Source: Streptomyces sp. NBC_00306
GTDB lineage: Bacteria > Actinomycetota > Actinomycetes > Streptomycetales > Streptomycetaceae
DNA: 64,000 bases
Assembly (NCBI RefSeq): GCF_036169555.1
Contig: NZ_CP108032.1
Coordinates: 7,192,001 to 7,256,000 of the forward strand
Direction of reading: 5' to 3'
Shown: piece by piece, positions 42,274 through 52,615 of the stretch
How positions within the stretch are numbered: position 1 is the first letter of the stretch
Layout of the letters: each line of letters begins with the position of its first letter
The notes under the pieces: model-generated
Databases searched by the model: none
What the model was told of the DNA's origin: nothing
The model's input: only the letters and a program-made list of their open reading frames with translations
Translations under genes and position numbers: made by a program

Positions 42274-43376
42274 CGAAGGCGCCGACGCGGAGCACCCAGC
42301 CCGATCTGCTCTACTCCGAGGCCGAGGACGACCTGAGGGCGGCCGTCCGGTCCCTGCTCACCGACCGCGCCGACACCGCGGCGCTGCTGACGCGGGCCGA
42401 GGCCGGCACGCCGTACGACGCGGGTCTCTGGAAGGCGCTCGCCGCCGACATGGGCGCCGCGGGGCTGCTCGTTCCGGAGAAGCTGGGTGGCCAGGGTGCG
42501 AGTCATCGTGAGGCCGCCGTGGTCCTCGAAGAACTCGGCCGTCAGGTGACTCCCGCGCCGTATCTGACCAGTTCGGTCATCGCGACCGAGGTCCTTCTCG
42601 CGCTCGACACGGAAACGCCGGAGGTCGCCGACCTGCTGGCCGCGCTGGCGTCCGGCCGCACCGTGGCCGTGCTCGCCGTCCCGCTGTCGGCCTCCCCGTA
42701 CGGCCCGCTCGCCGCGGGTGAGTCCCGGGTCCCGGGTGTCGCCGACGCGGCGGCCGCCGATGTGTTCCTGGTGCTGCGGTCCGACGGCCTGTACGCGGTC
42801 GAGGCCGGGGAAGTGGGCGTCGAGGCGCAGACGCCGCTCGATCTGACGCGGCCTCTCGCGGCCGTGACCGTCCCCGGTACCGCGGCGGCCACCCGGCTCG
42901 CGGACTCCGACGCGGCGGAGGCGGCGGTCCGCCGTGGACTGCTCGCCGGGGCCGGGTTGTTGGCCTCCGAGCAGCTCGGCGTGGCCGAGTGGTGCTTGGA
43001 GGAGACCGTCCGGCACACCCGGGAGCGCCATCAGTTCAACCGGCCGATCGGCTCCTTCCAGGCGCTCAAGCACCGCATGGCGCAGCTGTGGCTGGAGGTC
43101 GTCTCGGCGCGCGCCGCGGTCAGGAACGCGGCCGACGCCCTGGCCACCGACAGCCCGGAAGCGGCTCTCGCGGTCGCCATCGCCCAGGCGTACACCTCAC
43201 GGGTCGCGGTGCACGCGGCCGAGGAGTGCGTCCAGCTGCACGCGGGCATCGGCATGACCTGGGAACACCCCGCCCATCTCCACCTCAAGCGGGCCAAGTC
43301 GGACTCGATCGCCCTCGGTACCGCGGGCAGCCACAAGGAGGCTCTGGCCGAACTGGTCGACATCGAGGCTCCGTAG
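42270..43376 (+). CDS. Acyl-CoA dehydrogenase, partner subunit 2
   Basis: 368 residues. Less conserved N-terminal and middle domains (GLLVPEKLGGQGASHREAAV) but a clear C-terminal ACAD helical domain (TRERHQFNRPIGSFQALKHR; EECVQLHAGIGMTWEHPAHL; RAKSDSIALG). The middle FAD strands are poor, as in the degenerate partners of heteromeric ACADs. Likely complex partner of the preceding protein. Confidence 0.87.
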   Translation: MTKAPTRSTQPDLLYSEAEDDLRAAVRSLLTDRADTAALLTRAEAGTPYDAGLWKALAADMGAAGLLVPEKLGGQGASHREAAVVLEELGRQVTPAPYLTSSVIATEVLLALDTETPEVADLLAALASGRTVAVLAVPLSASPYGPLAAGESRVPGVADAAAADVFLVLRSDGLYAVEAGEVGVEAQTPLDLTRPLAAVTVPGTAAATRLADSDAAEAAVRRGLLAGAGLLASEQLGVAEWCLEETVRHTRERHQFNRPIGSFQALKHRMAQLWLEVVSARAAVRNAADALATDSPEAALAVAIAQAYTSRVAVHAAEECVQLHAGIGMTWEHPAHLHLKRAKSDSIALGTAGSHKEALAELVDIEAP

Positions 43377-43395
43377 GCCGCCCCCGCACCGCCTT

Positions 43396-43414
43396 GCGGA
43401 CCTGCGTAGTCCGC
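43396..43414 (+). terminator. Small hairpin after the ACAD operon
   Basis: GCGGAC-7-GTCCGC stem, 20 nt after the stop. Weak. Confidence 0.35.
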
Positions 43415-43434
43415 TCCCCTTGGCGTGCTGTTTA

Positions 43435-43453
43435 ATTGCGAATCGTTCGCAAT
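43435..43453. promoter_or_regulatory. Perfect Fur-family (Nur-like) palindrome before the ABC importer
   Basis: ATTGCGAATCGTTCGCAAT is an exact 8-3-8 inverted repeat ending 30 nt upstream of the importer's first gene. TTGCGA-N5-TCGCAA differs by one base per half from the Nur (nickel-responsive Fur) box TTGCAA-N5-TTGCAA of Streptomyces. The following operon has the NikABCDE layout, which Nur controls in S. coelicolor. Confidence 0.6.
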
Positions 43454-43483
43454 AACAGTGGATCTTCATTAGGGGAGTGGGCC

Positions 43484-45082
43484 ATGTCCGCCCGATCGAT
43501 ACGAGGGCTGGCCGCAGCGACGCTGGCCGCCGCGCTGACCGTCGGCGCGGCGGCCTGCTCCAACCCGGACAGCGGCGCGGCCGGCAAGAACGGCGAGGGG
43601 GAGTCCGCCGTCGTCGGCATCGCGTACGAGCCCGAGAGCCTCAGCCCGCTGCTCGGCTACGGCAAGGACGGCAACGCGAAGATCTTCGACGGTCTGCTGG
43701 CCCTCGACCGCGGGATGAACCTCAAGCCCGCACTCGCCGCCGCGCTGCCGAGAATCAGCGAGGACCGGCTGACGTACACCTACAAACTGCGCCAGGGCGT
43801 GAAGTTCAGCGACGGCAAGCCGTTCGGCGCCAAGGACGTCGTCTTCACCTACCGCACCATCCTGGACAAGAAGACCAACAACGCCTCCAAGTCCGAGCTC
43901 GACGCCATCAAGGACGTCAGGGCGACCGGCGAGGACACCGTGGTCTTCACGCTGAAGTACCCCTACGCGCCCTTCGCCGAGCGCACCGTCCTCCCCATCG
44001 TCCCCGAGCACGTGGTGGCCGGACAGGACGTCAACACCGGCCCGTTCACCACCAAGCCGATCGGCACCGGGCCGTACGTCCTCACCGGATGGTCCAAGGG
44101 CGAGAAGATCAGCCTCAAGGCGAACCCCCACTACTGGGGCGGGGAGCCGAAGGTGAAGAAGTTCACCATGGCGATCATCAAGGACGACGACGTCCGCGCC
44201 ACGCGACTGCGCGCGGGCGACCTCGACGGCGCCATCCTGCCGCCCAACCTCGCCAAGGGCTTCAAGGGCGACGGGGCGAAGAAGACCTACGCGGCCACGA
44301 CGTACGACTACCGGACCGTCACGCTGCCGACCCACAACAAGGTCGCCGGCGACACCGCGATCCGTCGGGCGCTCGATGTCGCCGTCGACCGGCAGACCAT
44401 GGTCGACAAGATCCTCGAAGGTGCGGGCAAGCCCGCCTACGGTCCGGTCCCCACCGGCAGCGAGTGGTTCACCCAGGGCACCGAGCGCCCCCACGACCTG
44501 GCCCGCGCGAAGAAGATCCTCGACGACGCCGGCTGGAAGCCCGGCAAGAACGGGATCCGCGAGAAGAACGGCGTACGCGCCGCGTTCCCGCTCTGGTACC
44601 TCGCCGGTGACAAACTCCGCCAGGAGCACGCCCTCGCCTACGCCTCCGACGCCAAGAAGGCCGGTATCGCCGTCACCACGCAGGCCGGCACCTGGGAGGT
44701 CATCGAGCCGCGGATGAAGGACGACGCGGTCCTCGCCGGTGGCGGTGCCCCGGCGGACCCCGACTTCGACCAGTATCTGCTGCTCACGTCCTCGTTCGGC
44801 GGCGACGGCTTCAACAACATGGCCCGCTACGACAACCCTGCCGTCGACGCGGCCCTGGCCGAAGGCCGCAAGAGCGGCGACAAGACCGTGCGCAAGGCGG
44901 CCTACGACACCGTTCAGCGCGAACTGGTGAAGAACCCCGGCTACACCTTCCTCACCCACATCGACCACCTCTACGTCGTCGCCGACCGCTGGGACGGACT
45001 GACCACCCAGGTCGAGCCGCACGACCACGGGCTCGCCTCCGGCCCCTGGTGGAACGTCGAGGACTGGACCCCGAAGCAGTGA
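43484..45082 (+). CDS. Nik/Dpp-type ABC substrate-binding lipoprotein
   Basis: 532 residues, SBP family 5. Signal peptide with lipobox AAAC at about residue 25, then KLRQGVKFSDGKPFGAKDVV, IGTGPYVLTGWSKGEKISLK and the C-terminal NPGYTFLTHIDHLYVVADRW. Members bind peptides, nickel-histidine chelates or opine metallophores. AGGGGAG precedes the ATG. First gene of a five-gene operon whose junctions overlap. The upstream Fur-type palindrome makes a metal ligand more likely than a peptide. Confidence 0.88.
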   Translation: MSARSIRGLAAATLAAALTVGAAACSNPDSGAAGKNGEGESAVVGIAYEPESLSPLLGYGKDGNAKIFDGLLALDRGMNLKPALAAALPRISEDRLTYTYKLRQGVKFSDGKPFGAKDVVFTYRTILDKKTNNASKSELDAIKDVRATGEDTVVFTLKYPYAPFAERTVLPIVPEHVVAGQDVNTGPFTTKPIGTGPYVLTGWSKGEKISLKANPHYWGGEPKVKKFTMAIIKDDDVRATRLRAGDLDGAILPPNLAKGFKGDGAKKTYAATTYDYRTVTLPTHNKVAGDTAIRRALDVAVDRQTMVDKILEGAGKPAYGPVPTGSEWFTQGTERPHDLARAKKILDDAGWKPGKNGIREKNGVRAAFPLWYLAGDKLRQEHALAYASDAKKAGIAVTTQAGTWEVIEPRMKDDAVLAGGGAPADPDFDQYLLLTSSFGGDGFNNMARYDNPAVDAALAEGRKSGDKTVRKAAYDTVQRELVKNPGYTFLTHIDHLYVVADRWDGLTTQVEPHDHGLASGPWWNVEDWTPKQ

Positions 45083-46071
45083 CCCGCCGCCTTCCCTGGG
45101 AGGCGATGGCGCGGATGGCGGGGCGGCGGGCACTGTTCGCCGCCCCCGTGCTCCTGGTCGTGACCTTCGGCGTCTTCGCCGTCGCCGCCGCCTCTCCCTT
45201 CGACCCCGTCAAGGCGTACACCGGCACGGCCGGACTGACCGCCACCCAGGAGAACCTGGACCAGATCCGCGCCAACCTCGGCGTCGACCAGCCCCTCGTC
45301 ACCCGCTGGTGGAACTGGCTGATGTCCGCGCTCCAGGGCGACCTGGGGAACTCCAGCGTCCTGCGCAGGCCCGTCGCCGAGGTCGTCGGCGAGCGGATCG
45401 GCTGGTCCGCGCTCCTCGCGGTCACCGCGTTCGCCGTCGCCATCCTGCTCGGCACGGCACTGGGCGTACTGGCCGCCCGCCGCCGCGGCGGCTGGCTGGA
45501 CCGCTGCGTCAGCTCGGCCGCCTACACCCTCGAAGCGGCACCCGCCTTCTGGCTCGGACTGCTCGCCATCTGGTTCTTCGCCCTCGAACTGGGCGTCCTC
45601 CCGGCCGGCGGGCTCACCGACACCGCCAGCGACGTCGTCACCTTCGGCCAGGTCGCCACGCACCTGGTCCTGCCCGCGGCCGTCCTCGGCATCTCCCAAC
45701 TGCCGTGGTTCTTCCTGTACGTACGCCAAGGGGTCGCCGACGCGCTCGACGAGGACCCGGTGCGCGGGGCCCGCGCCCGTGGACTCGGCGAGCCGACCGT
45801 CCTGCTCGGTCACGCCCTGCGCTCCGGCATGCTGCCGATGCTCACCCTCATCGGCTCGCGCGTGCCCGAACTCATCACGGGCGCGCTGCTCGTGGAGACG
45901 GTCTTCAGCTGGCCCGGCATCGCCGCCGCCACCGTCCAGGCCGCCACCTCGGTCGACTTCCCGCTGCTGGCCGCGCTCACGGTCCTCGCCACCGCCGCCG
46001 TGCTCGCCGGCAACCTCCTGTCCGACGTGCTGTACGGGCTCGCCGACCCGAGAGTGGGCTTCGATGGCTGA
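45079..46071 (+). CDS. ABC permease, NikB/DppB-like
   Basis: 330 residues, six helices. LGVDQPLVTRWWNWLMSALQ after the first helix, then GDLGNS and the EAA loop DPVRGARARGLGEPTVLLGH are standard for the DppB subfamily. The GTG at 45079 overlaps the SBP stop (GTGA). Confidence 0.9.
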   Translation: MTRRLPWEAMARMAGRRALFAAPVLLVVTFGVFAVAAASPFDPVKAYTGTAGLTATQENLDQIRANLGVDQPLVTRWWNWLMSALQGDLGNSSVLRRPVAEVVGERIGWSALLAVTAFAVAILLGTALGVLAARRRGGWLDRCVSSAAYTLEAAPAFWLGLLAIWFFALELGVLPAGGLTDTASDVVTFGQVATHLVLPAAVLGISQLPWFFLYVRQGVADALDEDPVRGARARGLGEPTVLLGHALRSGMLPMLTLIGSRVPELITGALLVETVFSWPGIAAATVQAATSVDFPLLAALTVLATAAVLAGNLLSDVLYGLADPRVGFDG

Positions 46072-46930
46072 GGCAGTGTGGCGCAGTCGCGGGCGCACCC
46101 GGCGCTCCACCCGCACCGTCCGGGTCTCCGTCTCCGCCGTCGTGGTGACCGCGGTCGTCCTCGCGGTGCTGGTCGTGCCGCCGATCGCGCAGCTCGACGA
46201 GCAGGCGGTCGATCTGTCGATGAAACTGCAACCGCCGTCGCCCGCCCACCCCTTCGGCACCGACGACGTGGGCCGCGACCTGTTGCTGCGGTGCGTCTAC
46301 GGACTGCGGATCTCGCTGCTCGTGGGCGTCGTCGCCGCGCTGGTCGCCACCGTGATCGGCACCCTGGTGGGCGCAGCCGCCGCGGCCTTCGGAGGCTGGA
46401 CCGACCGGCTGGTGATGCGGCTCGTGGACACGTTCGCGTCCGTGCCCCACCTGCTCCTCGGCATCTTCATCGTGGCGATGTTCCGCCCCGGGGTCTGGCC
46501 GGTCGTCGTGTCCGTGGCGCTCACCCACTGGCTGTCCACCGCCCGCATCGTGCGCTCGGAAGTGCTGTCCCTGCGCTCCCGTCCGTACATCGACGCGGCG
46601 ATCTCCGGCGGTGCCTCGCGATGGCGCGTCACCGCGCGGCATCTGCTGCCGGGCGTGCTGCCGCAGGCCGGCCTCGCGGCCGTCCTGATGGTCCCGCACG
46701 CCATGTGGCACGAATCCGCGCTCTCCTTCCTCGGGCTCGGACTGCCCGCCCACGAGGCGAGCCTCGGCAACCTCGTCCAGTCCGCCCGTGGTTCCCTCCT
46801 CGCCGGCGACTGGTGGCCCACCCTCTTCCCCGGGCTGTTCCTGATCATCCCGACGCTCGCCGTGGCGGGCCTCGCGGGCGCCTGGCGGGAGCGGATCAAC
46901 CCGCGCCGGAGATCGGAGCTGATGCTGTGA
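46064..46930 (+). CDS. ABC permease, NikC/DppC-like
   Basis: 288 residues. HPFGTDDVGRDLLLRCVYGL is the DppC-type N-terminal motif, followed by five helices and the coupling loop SRPYIDAAISGGASRWRVTA. Overlaps the previous gene by 8 nt and the next by 4 nt. Confidence 0.9.
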   Translation: MAEAVWRSRGRTRRSTRTVRVSVSAVVVTAVVLAVLVVPPIAQLDEQAVDLSMKLQPPSPAHPFGTDDVGRDLLLRCVYGLRISLLVGVVAALVATVIGTLVGAAAAAFGGWTDRLVMRLVDTFASVPHLLLGIFIVAMFRPGVWPVVVSVALTHWLSTARIVRSEVLSLRSRPYIDAAISGGASRWRVTARHLLPGVLPQAGLAAVLMVPHAMWHESALSFLGLGLPAHEASLGNLVQSARGSLLAGDWWPTLFPGLFLIIPTLAVAGLAGAWRERINPRRRSELML

Positions 46931-47878
46931 CCGTCCTGTCCGTACGGGACCTGTCCGTACGTTTCCGGATGCGCGGCGGCCGGCACATCGCGGCCGTCAC
47001 CGGAGCGACCTTCGACCTCGCCGCGGGGGAGTGCCTGGCCCTCGTCGGCGAGAGCGGCTGCGGCAAGTCCGTGCTCGCCTCTGCCCTGCTGGGCCTGCTG
47101 CCGGGCAACGCCCAGACCGCCGGCACGGCGACCGTCGACGGTGTCGAACTGCTCGGTGCCGACGAGCGGACCCTCGCCCGCACGGTGCGCGGGCGCAGGA
47201 TCGGCCTCGTACCGCAGAGCCCGGCCGCCCATCTCACCCCGGTCCGTACCGTCGGAGCGCAGGTGTCGGAGACGGTGCGCGCGCTCACCGGCACACCGCG
47301 CGGGGAACTGCGCAAGGCCGCCGTCGCCGCGGCCGAGCGGGCCGCCTTTCCGGCCGGAGGCCTCGACCGCTACCCGCACGAACTGTCCGGCGGACTCGCC
47401 CAGCGGGCCGCGACCGCGCTCGCCCTCGTCGGCGACGCGCCCCTGCTCCTCGCCGACGAGCCGACCACCGGACTCGACCGCGAGCTGGTGAACCGCACGG
47501 CCGACGAACTCCGCCGCCACACCGACGAGGGCCGGGGCCTGCTGATGATCACCCACGATCTGGCGGCGGCGGAACGGATCGCCGACCGGGTCGCCGTGAT
47601 GTACGCCGGGCGGATCGTCGAACTCGCGGACGCCGACGCCTTCTTCGGCAGTCCCGGCCCCCGTCATCCGTACGCCAGGGGACTGCTCGCGGCTCTCCCC
47701 GAACGGGACTTCGTCCCCGTCCCCGGGCTGCCGCCGGAGCTGGGAGACCTGCCGCCCGGGTGCGCCTTCGCCGCGCGCTGCGAGCGCGTGAGCGAACGCT
47801 GCGGGACACAGCCCGTTCCCGACGGGGGAGTCGCGTGCCACCACCCCGTGAACGCCCCCGACGACCGGGAGCCCGCCC

Positions 47879-47886
<8 letters not shown>
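46927..47886 (+). CDS. ABC ATPase, NikD/DppD-like
   Basis: 319 residues. Walker A GESGCGKSVLA, signature LSGGLAQRA, Walker B LLLADEPTTGLD and H-loop ITHDLAAA. The C-terminal GCAFAARCERVSERC is the oligopeptide/nickel ATPase cysteine motif that can hold an iron-sulfur cluster. Starts at GTG within GTGA. Confidence 0.92.
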
Positions 47887-48538
<652 letters not shown>

Positions 48539-48674
48539 GCCGCACGGGGCGGTGCGCCCGGCACGGTCACCAGGTGACGGATGGCCGAACTCTTGGTGCA
48601 GCACTGCCGATCAGCGACTTGGCGGGCTGATACTCGGGTGTCCCTCCCGACCCCACGAGCCCGGAGGCACCACC

Positions 48675-49538
48675 GTGCTGACCACCCGTCGCAGAGCCGT
48701 CACGACCCTCGCCGCCGCGCTGGCCGGCGCCGTCGCCGTACCCGCCGCAGCGCAGGCGGCCCAGAACCCCGGCGTGCAGCACCGCCCGCGGCCGCTGCGT
48801 CAGGCGCACGCCCACAACGACTACCTGCACGAACGGCCGCTGCACGACGCCCTGTCGCACGGATTCACCAGCCTGGAGGCCGACATCTTCCTGGTGAACG
48901 GCGAACTGCTCGTCGCGCACACCCCGGAGGAGCTCGACCCCACCCGCACCCTGCGCTCGCTCTATCTCGACCCGCTGCTGGCCCGCGTGCGGGCCAACCA
49001 CGGCTCGGTGTACCGCGGTTACGGCAAGCCGGTGCAGCTGCTCGTCGACATCAAGACCGACGGCGTCGCCTGCTACCTCGAACTCGACCGCCAGCTGCGG
49101 CGCTACAGCCGGATGCTGACCGGCTACGCGCACGGCCGGGTCCGCCCCGGCGCCGTCACCCCGGTGGTCTCCGGCGACCGCGCGGCGCGCGTTCCCATGG
49201 AGGCCCAGCGGCAGCGGTACGCGTTCTACGACGGCCGGCTCGACGACCTCGGCACCGCCACGCCCGCCTCCTTCATCCCGCTGATCTCCAGCAACTGGAC
49301 GTCGAGTTTCACCTGGCAGGGCATCGGACCGTTCCCCGCGGGTGAACGCGGCACGCTGCACGCGCTCGTCTCCGCGGCCCACGACCGCGGTCAGCGCGTC
49401 CGCTTCTGGGCCACACCCGATGTGCCCGGCCCGGCCCGCGACGCCGTCTGGTCCGAGCTGCTCGCCGCCGGCGTCGACCACCTCAACTCGGACGATCTGG
49501 CGGGCCTCGAAACCTTCCTGCGCAGGCGCGGCCGGTAG
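48675..49538 (+). CDS. Secreted PI-PLC/GDPD-like phosphodiesterase
   Basis: 287 residues. Tat-like signal (TTRRRAVTTLAAALAGAVAV...AQAAQ). QAHAHNDYLHERPLHDALSH then GFTSLEADIFLVNGELLVAH contains the His, Glu-x-Asp and second His expected for the PLC-like TIM-barrel (glycerophosphodiester phosphodiesterase) active site. It probably hydrolyses phosphodiesters of lipids or teichoic-type polymers outside the cell. GGAGG precedes the GTG. Confidence 0.8.
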   Translation: MLTTRRRAVTTLAAALAGAVAVPAAAQAAQNPGVQHRPRPLRQAHAHNDYLHERPLHDALSHGFTSLEADIFLVNGELLVAHTPEELDPTRTLRSLYLDPLLARVRANHGSVYRGYGKPVQLLVDIKTDGVACYLELDRQLRRYSRMLTGYAHGRVRPGAVTPVVSGDRAARVPMEAQRQRYAFYDGRLDDLGTATPASFIPLISSNWTSSFTWQGIGPFPAGERGTLHALVSAAHDRGQRVRFWATPDVPGPARDAVWSELLAAGVDHLNSDDLAGLETFLRRRGR

Positions 49539-49657
49539 CCGGAAACTCCCGCAGACTGCACCCGTACGGCGGACACGCCAGTCGGCCGTACGGGCCCTCC
49601 GCTGCGCCAGACTGACGGCCGAATGCCGCGGATCCGGCGCGGCGGAGGAGGTTGACG

Positions 49658-49852
49658 ATGGCTGTGTCGATTTCGGTCGTACTGCTTCTGGTGGTCCTCG
49701 CGGTGATCTTTCTGCGCAACGGCGGACTCAAGCTCTCGCACGCGATCGTGTGCTGCCTGCTCGGCTTCTTCCTCGCGGGCACGAGCATGGCGCCGACCAT
49801 CAGCGAAGGCGTCGCCGCCACGGCGGAGGTCGTCAGCAGTCTGCGTCCCTGA
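49658..49852 (+). CDS. Small two-helix membrane protein
   Basis: 64 residues. Two hydrophobic helices, SISVVLLLVVLAVIFL and IVCCLLGFFLAGTSMA, joined by RNGGLKLSH. Similar tiny proteins are common in Streptomyces, including near conjugation genes, but no such genes occur here. GGAGGAGG fits ATG 49658 better than an earlier TTG. Function unknown. Confidence 0.7.
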   Translation: MAVSISVVLLLVVLAVIFLRNGGLKLSHAIVCCLLGFFLAGTSMAPTISEGVAATAEVVSSLRP

Positions 49853-49874
49853 AGCGCCCGGCGTACCCGACCGG

Positions 49875-50231
49875 TCAGGCGCCGACGAGATGCGACCGGA
49901 TCAGGAAACGCACCCCCTCCGGGGCCTCCAGCGAGAATCCGCTGCCACGGCCTTCGACGACATCGACGACGAGCCGTGTGTGGCTCCACCGTTCGTACTG
50001 GCTTCTGGAGATCCAGAAGGAGATGTCCTCCTCGACGCCCTCCACCCGGAGGTCCGCGAGAAGGATGTCGGAGGACCCCGTACGGAATTCTCCCTGCGGG
50101 TAGCACATGGGGGCACTGCCGTCGCAGCAGCCGCCCGACTGGTGAAACATCAGCGGTCCGTGTACGGCCCGCAGCCGCCGCAGCAGATCGGCGGCGGCCG
50201 GGGTCAGCTCCACACGCGGGGTCTCGGTCAT
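49875..50231 (-). CDS. DUF779 family protein
   Basis: 118 residues. MFHQSGGCCDGSAPMCYPQG near the middle is the cysteine-rich DUF779 signature; FWISRSQYERWSHTRLVVDV follows. DUF779 genes are usually beside acetaldehyde/alcohol dehydrogenase genes, absent here. The three cysteines could bind a metal. A direct/inverted TTGCA pair lies 25-41 nt upstream of the start. Confidence 0.85.
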   Translation of the reverse strand: MTETPRVELTPAAADLLRRLRAVHGPLMFHQSGGCCDGSAPMCYPQGEFRTGSSDILLADLRVEGVEEDISFWISRSQYERWSHTRLVVDVVEGRGSGFSLEAPEGVRFLIRSHLVGA

Positions 50232-50255
50232 GCGCCGAGCGAAGCACGGGCGAGG

Positions 50256-50272
50256 TTGCAAACCCGTTGCAG
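50256..50272. promoter_or_regulatory. TTGCAA-N5-TTGCAG motif upstream of DUF779
   Basis: Eleven of the twelve defined positions match the Nur box TTGCAA-N5-TTGCAA. The rest of the 296-nt region to the phosphatase gene shows nothing else I recognise. DUF779 has no known nickel role, so this could be chance. Confidence 0.35.
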
Positions 50273-50527
50273 AACGCTCGGCCGATCCTTCGCAGGGCAA
50301 CCGGGGTTGTCACACCTGTGGAATCCAGCCATCCCACTGGTGCAGGATGGTCCGCGCCTGCATCGTTGGTGATCCTCTCCCGCCCGGCGGGGGAGCGCCC
50401 GCCGGATGCGGCCTGAGCCTGGCCGGAGGGACGATGGGAGGGTCCCTGGAGGGGCACACTGATGCCGAGGCCCGGAGTGGGTACACAGCGCCTCAAGAGG
50501 TGACGACAGGCGGACGGAGGTCGTGGG

Positions 50528-52615
50528 ATGCGCGCTGCGGAGCCTTCCCCTGACCCTGCCGAGGGGGCCGTGCGTCCGGCGGCCATCACGTCCGAGTCCG
50601 GCGGCCTGATGGATGTCCTGAACGTCGCCGCCGTCATGCTGGACGCCGAGGGCAAGATCGCACTGTGGAGCCCTCAGGCCGAGAAGCTCTTCGGGTACAG
50701 CGCCGAGGAGGCCCTGGGGCGGCCCGCCGCCCGGGTCATGGTGCACGAGCAGCACCATGAGCTGGTGCAACGGCTGTTTGCCGAGGTCATGGGCGGTGAG
50801 GGCAACTGGGCGGGGGTCTTCCCCGTACGCCACAAGGACGGCACGTCCCTGCTCGTGGAATTCCGCAATATGCGGCTGGAGGACGACCGCAAGCACCTCT
50901 ACGCCCTGGGGCTGGCCACCGAGCAGTCCACGTTGCGGCAGGTGGAGCGGGATCTCGCGCTGTCGACCCGGCTCATCGCCCAGTCCCCGATCGGCCTCGC
51001 CGTCGTCGACTCGGAGCTGCGGTACATCACCGTGAATCCGGCCCTGGAGCGCATCAACGGTCTCGCCGCCCAGGAGCATGTGGGACGTCACGTCCGTGAA
51101 GCCCTGCCGTTCCTGGACACCGTGGCCATAGAGTCCGACATGCGTCAGGTACTCGCCACGGGTGTGCCGATCCTCGACCGTGAGTCGGTGGGACACACCC
51201 CGGCCGACCCCGACAACCAGCGCGCCTGGTCCGTCTCCTTCTACCGCCTGGAGTCCTCGAACGGGCGTGTGCTCGGGCTCGCCGTGTCCGTCGTGGACGT
51301 CACCGAGCGTCATCGCGCCACGAGCGAGGTGGCCGCGGCCCGCCGGCGCCTCACTCTTGTGGCCGATGCCTCGATGCGGATCGGCACCACCCTCGACCTC
51401 GACCGGACCGCACGGGAGCTCGCCGAGGTGTCGGTGCCCGATCTGGCCGACGTCGCGGCGGTGGACGTGCTCGACAGCGCCCTGAACGGCCGAACGGGCC
51501 CGGTGGTGCACGACGGCCCCGCCACCTTCCGCGCCCTCGCCGTGGCCGCCTCGTTCTCCACCGACGCCATACGCGCCGCCGACCAGCCCGGCGAGGTCGC
51601 CCGCTACGAGGTCGACCGGCTGGTCACCCACTGCGTGAACACGGGCCGGCCGGTCCGCGTGTCCCACGTCGACGAGGACGACCTGCGGCGGATCGCACGC
51701 AGCCCCGAAGCCGCGGAGCTGCTGGCGGCCGCGGGTGTGCACTCCTACATGGCCGTTCCCCTGATCGCCCGCGGCGAGGTCCTCGGCGCCCTCGACCTGA
51801 AGCGCACCCGCAACCCCGAACCGTTCAACGACGACGACGAGCTCCTCGCGGGCGAGCTGGCCGCGCGGGCCGCGGTCTGCATCGACAACGCACGCTGGCA
51901 CCGGCAGGTGCGCAACACCGCGCTCACCCTCCAGCGCAGCCTGCTCCCGCAGCAGCCGTCGGACCAGCCCGGCCTGGAGATCGCCAACCGCTACGAGCCC
52001 GCCCAGGCCGCCAGCGAGGTGGGCGGCGACTGGTTCGACGTCATCCCGCTGAGCGGGGAGAAGACCGCGCTCGTCGTCGGCGATGTGATGGGCAGCGGTA
52101 TCAACGCCGCCGTCACCATGGGCCAGCTCCGCACCGCCACCCGCACCCTGGCCGAACTCGACCTCGCCCCCGACGAGGTGCTGCGCCACCTCGACCGCAT
52201 CACCGACCGCATGGGACAGACCATCACCACCTGCGTGTACGCGGTCTACGACCCCCACCAGGCCCAGTGCCTCATCTCCACCGCTGGACATCTGCCGCCG
52301 GTTCTGGCCCGTCCCGGCCGGGCGCCGGAACTGCTCGACCTGCCCACCGGCGTACCGCTCGGCGTCGGCGGCTTCCCCTACCGCACCACCACCTTCGACC
52401 TGCGGCCGGGCGACGAGCTCGTCCTCTACACCGATGGTCTGGTGGAGACACGGGACGAGGCCATCGACGTCCGGCTCGACCTCCTTCTGTCGCTGCTCGG
52501 CGCGCCCGAACGAACCCTGGACGCGACCTGCGAAGTGCTCCTCCAGACGCTGAGGCAGCCGGGGGACCACGACGACGTCGCCCTCCTCATCGCCCGCGCG
52601 CGCACCCACCCCTGA
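50528..52615 (+). CDS. PAS-PAS-GAF-PP2C (SpoIIE-type) phosphatase
   Basis: 695 residues. Two PAS domains (about 30-140, VMLDAEGKIALWSPQAEKLF; about 155-265, GLAVVDSELRYITVNPALER), a GAF domain (about 280-455, AGVHSYMAVPLIARGEVLGA) and a PP2C/SpoIIE phosphatase (about 470-693; EVGGDWFDVIPL, VGDVMGSGINAA, STAGHLPPVL, LYTDGLVETRD, DDVALLIAR). Metal-binding aspartates are in place. Such soluble sensors dephosphorylate anti-anti-sigma factors; no sigma or anti-sigma gene is adjacent, so it acts in trans. No RsbW-like kinase domain is fused. GGAGG precedes the ATG. Confidence 0.93.
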   Translation: MRAAEPSPDPAEGAVRPAAITSESGGLMDVLNVAAVMLDAEGKIALWSPQAEKLFGYSAEEALGRPAARVMVHEQHHELVQRLFAEVMGGEGNWAGVFPVRHKDGTSLLVEFRNMRLEDDRKHLYALGLATEQSTLRQVERDLALSTRLIAQSPIGLAVVDSELRYITVNPALERINGLAAQEHVGRHVREALPFLDTVAIESDMRQVLATGVPILDRESVGHTPADPDNQRAWSVSFYRLESSNGRVLGLAVSVVDVTERHRATSEVAAARRRLTLVADASMRIGTTLDLDRTARELAEVSVPDLADVAAVDVLDSALNGRTGPVVHDGPATFRALAVAASFSTDAIRAADQPGEVARYEVDRLVTHCVNTGRPVRVSHVDEDDLRRIARSPEAAELLAAAGVHSYMAVPLIARGEVLGALDLKRTRNPEPFNDDDELLAGELAARAAVCIDNARWHRQVRNTALTLQRSLLPQQPSDQPGLEIANRYEPAQAASEVGGDWFDVIPLSGEKTALVVGDVMGSGINAAVTMGQLRTATRTLAELDLAPDEVLRHLDRITDRMGQTITTCVYAVYDPHQAQCLISTAGHLPPVLARPGRAPELLDLPTGVPLGVGGFPYRTTTFDLRPGDELVLYTDGLVETRDEAIDVRLDLLLSLLGAPERTLDATCEVLLQTLRQPGDHDDVALLIARARTHP

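Noticed and set aside
49658..49852. Conjugative element marker (Spd-like small membrane protein)
   Set aside because: No transfer, replication, integrase or attachment site sequence is nearby.
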